Assembly: GCF_900182595.1 (NCBI RefSeq)
Contig: NZ_FXTN01000001.1
Location: 186,001-250,000, forward strand
DNA: 64,000 nucleotides
Direction: 5' to 3'
From: Pedobacter westerhofensis
GTDB taxonomy: Bacteria; Bacteroidota; Bacteroidia; Sphingobacteriales; Sphingobacteriaceae
The position numbers and the translations under genes are program-made. Positions 47,108-56,770 of this stretch are shown here, in pieces; the first letter of the stretch is position 1, and each line of letters begins with the position of its first letter. The notes below the pieces were generated by a model. That model made no database searches, was not told the DNA's origin, and saw nothing but the letters and a program-made list of their open reading frames with translations.

Positions 47108-47156
47108 ATGATTAAAGTAATCATGGCTCTTTGTGCTTAATGATTATTTTAATCAT
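47108..47156. promoter_or_regulatory. Twin palindromes upstream of the TonB receptor (candidate operator)
   Basis: Two 17-bp palindromes, ATGATTA-N3-TAATCAT, at 47108-47124 and 47140-47156, 32 bp (about three helical turns) apart. The second overlaps the end of the FecR gene (stop at 47153). Identical half-sites in both copies and helical phasing point to a dimeric regulator rather than a terminator. Reading into the receptor gene starts about 127 bp downstream. Confidence 0.55.
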
Positions 47157-48091
47157 GTCGGGTTCATAATCCTGTACCCTTCCGGGATTTTCTTAAATTT
47201 TAAATGGTGAGTAAATAATAGTGTATGCAGCACATCTTCGATCGGTTCATTGCTGAACTTTCCGCTGATTGCGTAGGATGACAGCCTGTGCTGGTCAAAT
47301 TGCAGATCGATATTATAATAGGAAGCCACCCGCATCAATGCTTCAGAAAGTGCCGTGCCATCAAACTGCAGTGCGCCATCTTCTGTATGCGGCTGTACGT
47401 CGCCGGCACTGGCAAAGATGGATCTGATACCAGAAAGGCCATTGTGCATATATTGCTGCCCGGGGCGGAGCAGCACCGGCGAGAAGCCTTTCTCCCTGCT
47501 GCCAATTTCTACCCTTCCTGTAAAAAGGCGGATCTTTTCCACTCCGTAATTCCGGTAATTTTCCACTGTGAAGGAAGTGCCCAGAACTGTTGTAGAGAGT
47601 TTTGCAGAGAATACAGTGAAAGGTTTGGTCTTATCTTTAGCGATCTGGAAAAACGCTTTTCCCTTTACCAGGAACACTCTGCGGTGATGATCGGCAAATG
47701 CAGCCGGATATTTAAATACAGAACCAGAAGTAAGGGTAATTACCGAATGGTCTGTCAGGGTGATGATCTTCATCGAACCCACAGGAACCTCTACAATTGT
47801 AAATATAGATTGTTGTTTGATACTTTCAGCCCTGCGGTACGACCAGTAGCCTAATCCTGCGATCATCAGCAGGGATGCAGCAACAGCGATCTTGCTGAGC
47901 AATTTGAATACAGGTCGTTTCGCAGCAGGTCTTACGATTACCCTTTCCTCATCCAAATCCGGCATTACCTCAAGGTAATCTATATCAAATTCACCATTCT
48001 CCACCAGCTGAAAAAACTGATCCAGCTCTGCGTCATTTAACTCACCATCTAAAAATCTGTTATAAAGATTCTTTTTTTCACTCAACTTCAT
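47153..48091 (-). CDS. FecR family anti-sigma factor
   Basis: A 312-residue inner-membrane regulator. The N-terminal cytoplasmic part (1-70) binds the sigma factor. There is one membrane helix (about 70-88) and a periplasmic FecR domain (about 105-200; ITLTDHSVITLTSGSVFKYP). The C-terminal DUF4974/STN-like part (about 240-312; LSEALMRVASYYNIDLQFD) takes signals from the receptor's STN. It lies 42 bp after the ECF sigma gene. Confidence 0.93.
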   Translation of the reverse strand: MKLSEKKNLYNRFLDGELNDAELDQFFQLVENGEFDIDYLEVMPDLDEERVIVRPAAKRPVFKLLSKIAVAASLLMIAGLGYWSYRRAESIKQQSIFTIVEVPVGSMKIITLTDHSVITLTSGSVFKYPAAFADHHRRVFLVKGKAFFQIAKDKTKPFTVFSAKLSTTVLGTSFTVENYRNYGVEKIRLFTGRVEIGSREKGFSPVLLRPGQQYMHNGLSGIRSIFASAGDVQPHTEDGALQFDGTALSEALMRVASYYNIDLQFDQHRLSSYAISGKFSNEPIEDVLHTLLFTHHLKFKKIPEGYRIMNPT

Positions 48092-48133
48092 ACTTCTATA
48101 TACTATTGAGCAGGAAGATGAGGGGGGATGAGA

Positions 48134-48742
48134 TTAAAAAATAAAATTTAATGATGTAAGAACAGGGATCAGCAGGTAGAGATAGTCTGCGGCATCTGCC
48201 AGCCTGCTCATATCTTTCCTGGCAAGGCTCATATGTTCTTTGACGGTTTCTTTACTGATAGAAAGTACATTTGCAGCTTCAGAATATGACAAACCTTCGA
48301 TTTTGCACAATTCAAATACTTCTCTCCTTCTGACCGGCATATGCTGCCCCATAGCCTTTCGCAGGCGCCCAAGATCCATCGCGGCAGTCATTACCACATC
48401 CTGATTGGCACCATCCTGATCTGAAAGATAACGCCCGCGGAAATCAGTTTTCATCTTCTGGTCGGTCAGCATGCGCTTGAGCCAGGTAAAAGTTACATTT
48501 TTGGTAATGGTAAGCAGATATGGCCGGATTTCCCTTTCAGGATCGAACTGTGCCCGTGCTTCCCAAAACTTGAGGAACACATCACTTACCAGTTCTTCGG
48601 CTGTTTCGTATGACCGCGTATGTTTAAAACAGTACGCCTTTATATCCTGATAGTACAGGCTATAAATTTGGGCAAAAGCATTCTCATCGCCCGCAATGAA
48701 ATCCAGAATAATACTTTTAGCTAACACAGTCATACGTTGCAA
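48134..48742 (-). CDS. ECF RNA polymerase sigma factor (FecI-type)
   Basis: A 202-residue sigma-70 family ECF factor with region 2 (about 12-80; AEELVSDVFLKFWEARAQFD) and region 4 (about 130-180; VFELCKIEGLSYSEAANVLSISKETVKEHM). It is controlled by FecR next door. ATG 48742 and 48733 are both possible starts; a CAAATTTA (TAAATTTG reversed) box overlaps 48740-48747. Expected target: the TonB receptor transcript, perhaps with its own gene. Confidence 0.93.
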   Translation of the reverse strand: MQRMTVLAKSIILDFIAGDENAFAQIYSLYYQDIKAYCFKHTRSYETAEELVSDVFLKFWEARAQFDPEREIRPYLLTITKNVTFTWLKRMLTDQKMKTDFRGRYLSDQDGANQDVVMTAAMDLGRLRKAMGQHMPVRRREVFELCKIEGLSYSEAANVLSISKETVKEHMSLARKDMSRLADAADYLYLLIPVLTSLNFIF

Positions 48743-48814
48743 ATTTAAGTTTGAAATTGAAGCAATACATAAACTAAAGATTAATTAAATGTTAACTTAA
48801 ATGAACACATATTA

Positions 48815-50185
48815 TCAGTTCCCGGGCACACTTATATTTTGCGTGCCTGTATCTACCCTGTTCCTTGAATCAAACAATAATTTTGGTGCCTGCAGGGCGG
48901 GCGCTGCTCTGATATTTGCCACTGCGGCGCCTCCAGAGACTGCAAGGCATCGCCTCAGCAGCGGATCTGTCAGATCACCAAAGGGTTTTAACGGCAGGGC
49001 CGATAATTCATCAGCCTCCTGATCAGGTGAAAGCCCCCCGCTGTAATCGCCTTTGCCCGCTGAATTGTATAATTTAAATACCAGCGGATAGATCTCCCAT
49101 TTGGGAACCAGCTGCGGGCTGCGGTAATCTTTGATTACGAAACTGGCCATATCTTTTCCCAGTGATTTTGCGCCCAGCTGGATCACAGGGAGGTAGGGTT
49201 TTAAGGCATTGATTGTGAGCTCGGCCGCAGAAGCGGTATGGCTGCCGCTCAGGATATACACCCTGCTAAGCCCCAGCCGGTAAGCGGCAAACTGGCTGAA
49301 GCTTCGTTTTATACCCGAAGGGAGCCGCCCCAGTTCCTGCGCGAAGCTGCTTTTCCTTGTTCCGGCCCTGACATTGCCCCGGTACTCTACGAAGGTATCT
49401 GCTTCAGCGGCACCAGGTGCGATCATCGCTGCCAGCGCAGCCGCGACCGGCACACTGCCACCCGGATTATAACGAAGGTCCAGCACAAGTTCCTGTACCT
49501 GCTGCTGTTTAAAATAGCTGAAAGCCTGCATCAGCTGATCCACAGCAGGATCTTCAAAGGAATTTAAAAAGAGATAACCATATGTTTTCCCGCCGGACTG
49601 AAATACCTTATACGTATACACCGGTGTTTCAGTAACGCTGAGCCGGCCTACCGTTATACTGCCATTTCGCCTTTCGATTTCAAGCACAACTGTTTGTCTG
49701 GCAATTGCAGTTTCTGTCAGCGATGTGATATTCGCCGCTGCGGGCTCAACCCCATCAATAGTTTTTATGATATCTCCGCGGAGCAACCCTCTTGCCGCTG
49801 CAGCCGATCCGGGTACAACTAAAGTTATCATGGTTTGCCCTTTGCCGTCACTACTTTCAAAGGTGATCAGGTCAAACCCCAGCGTGTGTACCAGCGAAGG
49901 TGGATAAGTTTGCGGCATATCCGGATTAACCAGCGCAGAAAACCGGTCGGATGGATTTTTAAGAATATTAAAGAAGTCAGAAGGATCTCTGGTGAAATTG
50001 ATATAATCGGGCACAGAAAAATTCCAGTAGTAATATACCTGCATACTATCCAAAACCCATGAATTTATTCTTTCCTGACTGTCCGGAGCATATTCCGGCC
50101 GTTCACTGAGTTTACGGCAGCCCATACTACAGAGAATGACGATGCCCATCAACAGTAATCCGGGCAACTGAGAACCTGTCTTCAT
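48815..50185 (-). CDS. S41 family peptidase, lipoprotein
   Basis: A 456-residue lipoprotein protease (ILCSMGCRK, Cys23) of the C-terminal processing (CtpA/tricorn-like) type. N-terminal helical cap (about 40-95), PDZ domain (about 100-185; PGSAAAARGLLRGDIIKTIDGVEP), and S41 core (about 190-405) with nucleophile Ser in SGSHTASAAE and Lys in GAKSLGKDMAS. An unusual tail after residue 405 (Ala/Leu-rich) follows. It acts at the cell envelope. It lies upstream of the sigma gene with 72 bp between, so it may be regulated separately. Confidence 0.9.
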   Translation of the reverse strand: MKTGSQLPGLLLMGIVILCSMGCRKLSERPEYAPDSQERINSWVLDSMQVYYYWNFSVPDYINFTRDPSDFFNILKNPSDRFSALVNPDMPQTYPPSLVHTLGFDLITFESSDGKGQTMITLVVPGSAAAARGLLRGDIIKTIDGVEPAAANITSLTETAIARQTVVLEIERRNGSITVGRLSVTETPVYTYKVFQSGGKTYGYLFLNSFEDPAVDQLMQAFSYFKQQQVQELVLDLRYNPGGSVPVAAALAAMIAPGAAEADTFVEYRGNVRAGTRKSSFAQELGRLPSGIKRSFSQFAAYRLGLSRVYILSGSHTASAAELTINALKPYLPVIQLGAKSLGKDMASFVIKDYRSPQLVPKWEIYPLVFKLYNSAGKGDYSGGLSPDQEADELSALPLKPFGDLTDPLLRRCLAVSGGAAVANIRAAPALQAPKLLFDSRNRVDTGTQNISVPGN

Positions 50186-50650
50186 AAAGTTAATAGTTGG
50201 TACCCAAAGATACCAGACCCATATAAAGTTTTTATTAAGATAAAAACATTTAATATGCAGAAATAATTCCGACCTTTATATCACCATTCAGTATTTATTT
50301 GCCATATCACATAAAAACGAACAAAGCCCTGCTCTATCCTGTAGCTGTTCGTGTTTTGGTATAGTAGAAACTCAACTTAAGCTATGGACGAACTATAGTT
50401 CAGCTCTACCATGTCTACCCCATGTCGACCTTTACTTTACTACATCTCTACATTACGTCTACTATTTAGGTAGAGTTGTGGTAGACTTAGAGTCAACATG
50501 GGGTAGACATGGTATAGGTCAAATATAGTTCATACATAGCTGGACTATACTTTGTACAATACCAGTATACGAAGGAACTAAGAGCTGTCCCTGTGTAACA
50601 ACATCAAAAAGAAATTTTAGTATATTAGTATTGAAGATAGCACAGCTTTT
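50186..50650. other. Gene-free stretch holding a long inverted repeat
   Basis: 465 bp with no credible ORF between the S41 peptidase (-) and a membrane acyltransferase-like gene (+). Its middle is taken up by the inverted repeat at 50380-50541. The rest is AT-rich. Both genes start from this region, so it must contain their promoters, which I could not place. Confidence 0.6.
50380..50541. repeat. 72-bp imperfect inverted repeat (possible MITE or long hairpin)
   Basis: Left arm 50380-50451 and right arm 50470-50541 match at 58 of 72 positions when one is reverse-complemented. There is an 18-bp perfect core (ACCATGTCTACCCCATGT at 50408-50425; complement at 50496-50513). The spacer is 18 bases. 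A separate palindrome, GAACTATAGTTC, lies inside the left arm. No ORF or transposase is visible and no clear target-site duplication was found. Confidence 0.7.
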
Positions 50651-51823
50651 ATGGGAACAACTCCACGTATCCATTCTCTAGATATTCTGCGGGGACTCGT
50701 CATGGTCATTATGGCATTGGACCATACCCGGGACTACTTTCATATTACCGCCACTACAGCTAATCCGCTGGACCCGGCGAGCACAAATACTGCTTTGTTC
50801 TTTACCCGCTGGATCACACACTTCTGCGCTCCTGTTTTTGTATTCCTCTCCGGGATGTCCGTGTACCTGTCCGCGCAAAATAAAACAATCGCAGAGGCTG
50901 GTGCTTTCGCGATCAAAAGAGGCTTATGGCTGATCTTTGCGGATATTGTGATCATGACCTTCGGACTTACGTTTAACCCGGCATACTCCTTTATATTTCT
51001 GCTGGTATTTTGGGCAATCGGCTGTAGCATGATTCTGCTCGGGATCTTCAGTCAGGTCTCCAGAACACTTGTTTTGGCGACAGGCATTCTGATTGTATTT
51101 GGTCATGACCTCCTGAACTTTGCGGATCTTCCGCAAACAGGCACGGTTTCAGTACTGATTAAAATTCTCATTACTGGCGCAGCTACTATCGTTCCCATCA
51201 ATTCGACACATCTGATTGGTTTTTTCTATGCAGTGCTACCCTGGACAGGCATCATGTTTCTTGGTTACGCTGCCGGAACATGGTATAAAAAGGATTTTCC
51301 TGCAGTCACCAGAAAGCAATACCTGGTCCTGACGGGCATTGCTCTTTGTGTATTGTTCATCATCCTCAGAACGGTCAATATTTATGGAGACCCATCGCTG
51401 CGCAAGGTATATCCCTCATTTTTACAAAATGTGTTTTCTTTCCTGAATGCAAGTAAATATCCCCCTTCACTGCAATTTTTCTGCATGACCATCGGTCCAG
51501 CGCTGCTGATGCTGTCAGCCCTGGAACAGGTATCCGGCAAAATATCAACGGTCATTTCTACTTATGGCAGCGTCCCTTTCTTTTACTTTGTCCTGCATTT
51601 TTATTTCCTTCATATCATGCTCGTGGCGGCTTTTTTCCTGAGCGGATACCAGACAAAAGACATTATACAGTCACCTTTGTTTTTCAGACCCCCAACTTTG
51701 GGATTTAGTTTACCAGCGGTTTACGCCATTTGGTTATTTGTTGTAGCTTCGCTATATCTACCCTGTTTGTGGTTCAAAAGATATAAAACAAACCATAATC
51801 GATGGTGGTTAAAGTATATATAA
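50651..51823 (+). CDS. DUF1624/heparan-alpha-glucosaminide N-acetyltransferase-like membrane protein
   Basis: A 390-residue protein with about ten membrane helices. The N-terminal motif SLDILRGLVMVIMALDHTRDY is typical for DUF1624 and related YeiB/HGSNAT-like proteins, which are thought to move acyl groups across the membrane. Charged pairs between helices (HFCAPVF) fit. The 3' end overlaps the open frame of the next gene, but the chosen start of that gene (51841) lies 17 bp after the stop. Confidence 0.83.
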   Translation: MGTTPRIHSLDILRGLVMVIMALDHTRDYFHITATTANPLDPASTNTALFFTRWITHFCAPVFVFLSGMSVYLSAQNKTIAEAGAFAIKRGLWLIFADIVIMTFGLTFNPAYSFIFLLVFWAIGCSMILLGIFSQVSRTLVLATGILIVFGHDLLNFADLPQTGTVSVLIKILITGAATIVPINSTHLIGFFYAVLPWTGIMFLGYAAGTWYKKDFPAVTRKQYLVLTGIALCVLFIILRTVNIYGDPSLRKVYPSFLQNVFSFLNASKYPPSLQFFCMTIGPALLMLSALEQVSGKISTVISTYGSVPFFYFVLHFYFLHIMLVAAFFLSGYQTKDIIQSPLFFRPPTLGFSLPAVYAIWLFVVASLYLPCLWFKRYKTNHNRWWLKYI

Positions 51824-51840
51824 ACAGTAAAAAAAGCACC

Positions 51841-52278
51841 ATGGATATTACACATCAAAACAACCCATATTACTCCAGAACAGATGATACCGTCCTGCAT
51901 ATCGAGAATGCGGAATGGAAAAAAATTCTTCCTTCAGATCTTTATCATGTATCAAGGGAGCAGGGTACAGAACGTGCCTTTACCGGCAAATACTGGGATA
52001 GCGACGAACTTGGCGACTACTACTGTGCTGTCTGCGGGAATCACCTGTTTAAATCAGATGCCAAATTTGCCAGCAGCTGCGGATGGCCAAGCTTTTTTGA
52101 GGCGATAAAGCCCAACAGCGTAATTTACAAGGAAGATAATGCCTACGGAATGCGCAGAATTGAAGTCACCTGCGGCCGCTGTGATTCGCACCTCGGGCAC
52201 ATTTTTAATGACGGGCCTGCACCAACTTATAAAAGGTTCTGCATGAACTCTGTATCACTGGAGTTTGAACCAGGCTAA
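51841..52278 (+). CDS. msrB: Peptide-methionine (R)-S-oxide reductase MsrB
   Basis: A 145-residue MsrB that reduces Met-R-sulfoxide in proteins. Zinc-binding pairs CAVC and CGRC, the substrate-site GWPSFFEA, and catalytic Cys in KRFCMNSVSLEF near the C-terminus, all intact. ATG 51841 fits the normal length; upstream ATG 51802 adds 13 unneeded residues. Cytoplasmic, no MsrA fusion. Confidence 0.95.
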   Translation: MDITHQNNPYYSRTDDTVLHIENAEWKKILPSDLYHVSREQGTERAFTGKYWDSDELGDYYCAVCGNHLFKSDAKFASSCGWPSFFEAIKPNSVIYKEDNAYGMRRIEVTCGRCDSHLGHIFNDGPAPTYKRFCMNSVSLEFEPG

Positions 52279-52281
52279 GAA

Positions 52282-52300
52282 ATTGCGCCTAGTGCGCAAT
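52282..52300. terminator. Short terminator between convergent genes
   Basis: Perfect 7-bp stem ATTGCGC/GCGCAAT around CTAGT with AAGA and CTTT flanks. It overlaps the stop of the GAF gene (52289) and lies 3 bp after msrB. Confidence 0.6.
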
Positions 52301-54583
52301 CTTTGCCCTTAGGGCTTTCAGCCCTGATACGCCCTGCAGATCCTCTACTTCAAAGAGTTCCACATCAGCTTCCAGAATGCCCTCAGACTGCAGCGTCCTG
52401 ATGTAGCGTATATATTCATCCTCCTCGTTATCGCCGGCATACACAAGGGTAATCTTTCCAGGCTCCGTAATCCGTTCATCTGAATCTTTTACATGAGCTT
52501 TATCAATCCGTTTTTTTACAATTTCAAAACGTGCATTGTAACTGCCATCCACATCAAAACGCTTTTCATCCATTCTGAAACGGATATCAATTTCCGTATT
52601 ATAAATCAGTATCAGCGTAGTTACCTCCAGAGGATAGGGCAGCTTGTTCTTTAAGTGATCATGCGCCTTTTCCATCTCACATAATACCCTGAGCTGCCAT
52701 AACCGCAGCTGGTGCAGCAACTGAATATCAAACTGCCGGCGTGGCGCTATAGAAGCGCCCAGATACAGATTATGTTCAACGCCGTCGGTCTTAAACCTTT
52801 CATAATAATGCGGGAAAATGGCCTGGGCTTCTACCTGCCTGCTGTCAATGATGGCAGCCATTTTCTCATTGATGGTGGCGATGGTGGTTTCGTATTTTCT
52901 GCGGTAGATATGAAAACTGCCGGTATCTTTTTCGTCTTCTGCAAAATAGCCCTCAATCACGGGCTTTAACTTTTCATCCCTCAGCTGCTGTAAATACCGA
53001 TGAACTTTGTTCACTACATAATTGTGTATCAGCTGTTCGGTATTGGCTTTCAGCGGGAGCAGTAAATCACTGAGGAAAGCATTCAGCTGCAGTTCTTCTT
53101 CCAAAAAAGATTCCACATCAGAAATGGCGCTGATCTCTTTCAGAACTGCAAGCAGCGTTTTAAGCTGGTACTGAAGATCATTTTGCACACTGGAATTTCT
53201 TGCCTCGGATGAAGCTTTGATGTCCACCTGCCCGTACAGGGGATAAACATCCGGAAATACAATTTCCTCCGGTTCGGTATCCGGGCTGCTACCAGGTTTA
53301 GACAGCAGATGCTCAGCTTCCTCCTTAAACTTCCAGTAGACGCTGCTGTGTATCGTGGTATATTTTTCCTGGATAAAAGCCTGCACCTGGTTTTCCACTT
53401 CTCCGATCAGCCTGTCTATAGAATCAGTTAGAAAAGGCATCACTACTTCCAGCTTATTGGCATTGATACTGTTCAGCTCTTTTTTTCTTGGCGAAACCAG
53501 CTCCAGTATACCCAGCAACACATTATTTTTAATCACCGGGGCCAGGATAAAACTATCGATATTCTGAGAAATCAACATTGTGGCCAGGTGGCTGCCGGGA
53601 TTGGATGCCTTAAATTCTTCAGCATCAGAGATCGCAAAAAAAGACTTCTCCCTGATGAGGCTGCGGAATGAGTTAATGCAAAGCACATCTTCGCTGCAGC
53701 TTTCTTCTTCATCCATCAGGAGAAAGCTCTTCATCCTATGGCCAAAATTAGCCGCCTTAAATATGCCCCGGTGCTGGTTAAAGACCGTAAAGCCGACACC
53801 AATATCAGGAATCCTGTAGATCGATCTGAAAATAGACTCTACGCTCTGATGAAAATTTTCAGCATTGAGTACCAGCAGCTTTTCTTTGAAGATAGAAACC
53901 GCATTTTCTACAGTCACATCTACCAGCGTCATCAGTGAGAAGCCTCTCAGCAGCCAGCTTTCCTTTGGAAACTTAGCCCTCCACATCTCCAGGTCGTCAT
54001 AATTATCCAGAAGCAGGTCGATCTCCTCCTGACTGATCGGGAGTGCCCGTTCTGTAGGTACGATATCCATATAGTCTGCGTTGTAAAGGATCCTGTAGTG
54101 TCTGATGATCCCGTCAGCCATCGGGATATCACAAAAAAGCGGTTTAAAAAAGTCCAGATGGGTACCATAATACTCGTTTAATATGATACAGCAGCTTAGT
54201 ATATATGACTGGTGTGTGTCAAGGTCCCTGATATTGAGTTCAAAGCCTGGCCCTGCAGCTGCTAATATACTTTTAGACCTGTCGGTATGGTTAAATATTA
54301 CTTTTCTGTAGGGAAGACTGATCGCTTTGATCTCATTATTACGGAGTACCTCCGGAAAATAATCACGCATCAGCCTTTTGATCAGGCCCGAATTTTCTGC
54401 AACCTGCTGTTCGTTGGTCAGCCCGTCCTTTAGTTCGGGATGCAGGGCAACCTCTTCCAGCAATTCCAGGGCTCCAGCGGCACGCTCGCCCATGTGATTT
54501 GCAGCCACCTTTTCCCATTCACTGATCACCTGATCAAACGAAAGTTGCACTAAAAAAGGAGTATCAAAATAATTCATAATCAA
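52289..54583 (-). CDS. GAF domain-containing protein of unknown function
   Basis: A 764-residue soluble protein with a GAF-like domain at about residues 240-395 (FTVFNQHRGIFKAANFG, then ILAPVIKNNVLLGILELVSP). Before and after it are long helical regions (about 1-230 and 420-760). No kinase, HTH or GGDEF output is visible. Pedobacter-like genomes carry such proteins next to signalling genes; the next upstream gene (100 bp) is a PAS multi-domain protein. It is likely a small-molecule sensor with unknown output. Confidence 0.7.
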   Translation of the reverse strand: MIMNYFDTPFLVQLSFDQVISEWEKVAANHMGERAAGALELLEEVALHPELKDGLTNEQQVAENSGLIKRLMRDYFPEVLRNNEIKAISLPYRKVIFNHTDRSKSILAAAGPGFELNIRDLDTHQSYILSCCIILNEYYGTHLDFFKPLFCDIPMADGIIRHYRILYNADYMDIVPTERALPISQEEIDLLLDNYDDLEMWRAKFPKESWLLRGFSLMTLVDVTVENAVSIFKEKLLVLNAENFHQSVESIFRSIYRIPDIGVGFTVFNQHRGIFKAANFGHRMKSFLLMDEEESCSEDVLCINSFRSLIREKSFFAISDAEEFKASNPGSHLATMLISQNIDSFILAPVIKNNVLLGILELVSPRKKELNSINANKLEVVMPFLTDSIDRLIGEVENQVQAFIQEKYTTIHSSVYWKFKEEAEHLLSKPGSSPDTEPEEIVFPDVYPLYGQVDIKASSEARNSSVQNDLQYQLKTLLAVLKEISAISDVESFLEEELQLNAFLSDLLLPLKANTEQLIHNYVVNKVHRYLQQLRDEKLKPVIEGYFAEDEKDTGSFHIYRRKYETTIATINEKMAAIIDSRQVEAQAIFPHYYERFKTDGVEHNLYLGASIAPRRQFDIQLLHQLRLWQLRVLCEMEKAHDHLKNKLPYPLEVTTLILIYNTEIDIRFRMDEKRFDVDGSYNARFEIVKKRIDKAHVKDSDERITEPGKITLVYAGDNEEDEYIRYIRTLQSEGILEADVELFEVEDLQGVSGLKALRAKIAH

Positions 54584-54683
54584 AGGAAAATTAGGCTGTT
54601 AATCAAGAGAAGGAGCGCTTATTAACAGCTTAGCTAATTTACGGCTTTTAAAGACAGCGAAAGTAATATTGTTGTAATTAACA

Positions 54684-56630
54684 CTATTTCACCCTGATAT
54701 GTCCGGATGCTTCAGCGTTGATCTCCATGATAATATCGTCCAGCTCTACCGCGCAGCGGAACAATAACTCCAGTAATTCTGATTTCTCCTCCTCATTTTC
54801 TGCAGATTTCATCAGCTGTGCAAGTGCAAGGATTGAGGCAACAGGTTTACGGATCTCATGAGAATTTAACCATGATACCGCTTTTAGCTTTTCATTCTGA
54901 ATACCGATCACTGCTTCTCTCTCTTTGTGCTCTGTAATGTCGTTTTGTACAGAGATATAACACTCAAATCTACCCTGTGCATCAAATATGGGATACAAGT
55001 TGAGCGACACCCAGTACTCCCGGTTATATTTATCGTAATTGAGGAGTTCGGCGCTGAAAGATTCTTTGGCAGCCACCGCCCTGAGCAGTTGCTGTGCGAT
55101 GATCTTGTTGGTTTTAAGATTGTACAGCAGCCCGGCATGGTCTCTGCCCATTACTTCATGTTCCATATAACCCGTTACTGCCGAAAATGCGGGGTTAACC
55201 CAGATCACGATACCTTCGGCATTGGAAATGATTACCGGGTTATTGATCTTATTGAGGATCTCACCTGTTCTTTTCAGTTGCTCGGTACTTCTTTTGAGCA
55301 GATCAATATCTTTGATCGCACCGATCAGGCGTACGGGCTTGTCATCTTCATCAAAGATCAGATAACCATGATCGGAGATGTGCTTGTAGTCGATTCCATT
55401 GGTCATGATCCGGTATTCTGCCAGCCAGTATTTATCGCGGGCAGCAATACGTCTCTCCTGATTCGCGCTGAAGACCGCGATATCTTCAGGGTGGATGACC
55501 GATCTCCACCAGCCAAGCGTATCAGTGCCATCTGTACCGGAGATATCAAGAAGCACGCCGATCTGGGTATTAAAAGCAAGCGTATGGTTCACCAGGTCGA
55601 GATCATAAATCACATCACCTGTTGCCTGTGAGGCCAGGTCATACCGTTCCAAAGCCAGTTTAAGCTGAATATCCTTTTCTTTTACAGCAGTGATATCACT
55701 AAAATATATCGCAATTCCTTCATCAGTTGGAAACACAGAGGAACGCAGCCATTTGTTTAATATCGGTGAATAGTCTTCAATGTTGCCGGCAATATTGTCG
55801 TTCATTGCTTTCTCTGCCAGCTGGCGAAATGCACTTTTTGAAGAATCCGGAAAAACGTCGTCTATACTTTTACCTGCAACATCCTCTGTCAATCCTGTAA
55901 CTGTATAAAAATTGAGATTTGCCTTGGTGATAATCCAGCTCCTGTTGATCGTAACAAAACTGTCTGTAATACTGTTCAGCGTATTTTCAAGGCGAAGATA
56001 ATTCCTGTCCACCTCTGCTTTCTGAGCAGTCAGTTCCTGGTTAATTTCCTGGAGCCGCTGTTCGTAAAGATACTTGTCGGTAGTATCATTAGCCATTACC
56101 ATCACGGTTTCTTTATTGTTCTGGATGGTTTTATGCGAAGTGATATGTACGTAGAAGAGGGATCCATCTTTCTTAAGGTGCCGCCACACACCGGATTCAT
56201 GGAAATCCTCTGACATCTTTAAATAAGAATCCTTCACTTTTTCAGAATCTTCAGCAGGGCGGATATCCATGATTGTCATCGACAGGAACTCTGCGCGGGT
56301 ATAGCCATAATAGGCCACTGCTGCATCATTTACAGAAGTAAACCTGAAAGTTATGGGATCATAGAACCAGATCGGATTAGGATTGTCCTCATAGAACTTA
56401 CGGTATTGCCTGTTGTTATTGTCCAGCTTTTTCCGTTCATTATCTATCAGCAGAAAAAGTACAACAGCGGTACACAGCACTAGGAAAACTCCTTTGCCAA
56501 AAATCAAAAACCTCAGTAGACGATGATCAATGTGCTGCGAAATCCACAAAATAGCAGAATCGCTCAGAGCAATCCAGAGTATACCTATAGCAATATAGAT
56601 CAGGGGTACTTTAAATCTTCCACTTTTCAT
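54684..56630 (-). CDS. Multi-PAS histidine-kinase-like protein without ATPase domain
   Basis: A 648-residue membrane protein. Two N-terminal membrane helices (about 10-30 and 44-62), then four PAS/PAC units (about 75-190, 205-315, 330-450 and 460-580). It ends in a HisKA-type helix pair with His591 in NSHEIRKP. The protein stops 57 residues later, so there is no HATPase domain, and none lies in frame downstream. It could not autophosphorylate in cis. It may be a phosphoacceptor for another kinase or a sensor that dimerises. Confidence 0.82.
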   Translation of the reverse strand: MKSGRFKVPLIYIAIGILWIALSDSAILWISQHIDHRLLRFLIFGKGVFLVLCTAVVLFLLIDNERKKLDNNNRQYRKFYEDNPNPIWFYDPITFRFTSVNDAAVAYYGYTRAEFLSMTIMDIRPAEDSEKVKDSYLKMSEDFHESGVWRHLKKDGSLFYVHITSHKTIQNNKETVMVMANDTTDKYLYEQRLQEINQELTAQKAEVDRNYLRLENTLNSITDSFVTINRSWIITKANLNFYTVTGLTEDVAGKSIDDVFPDSSKSAFRQLAEKAMNDNIAGNIEDYSPILNKWLRSSVFPTDEGIAIYFSDITAVKEKDIQLKLALERYDLASQATGDVIYDLDLVNHTLAFNTQIGVLLDISGTDGTDTLGWWRSVIHPEDIAVFSANQERRIAARDKYWLAEYRIMTNGIDYKHISDHGYLIFDEDDKPVRLIGAIKDIDLLKRSTEQLKRTGEILNKINNPVIISNAEGIVIWVNPAFSAVTGYMEHEVMGRDHAGLLYNLKTNKIIAQQLLRAVAAKESFSAELLNYDKYNREYWVSLNLYPIFDAQGRFECYISVQNDITEHKEREAVIGIQNEKLKAVSWLNSHEIRKPVASILALAQLMKSAENEEEKSELLELLFRCAVELDDIIMEINAEASGHIRVK

Positions 56631-56770
56631 CCCAGGGCCTGATTAAATCGTGGATAAGGTAACTATTTTTTACACTTTATGGATAATTTCATTATAGAGA
56701 AAAAATGAATTACACATATTAGTTACAAAACTGATCGTTTTTCATATCATATTTTGCAGCGGGCCAATCA

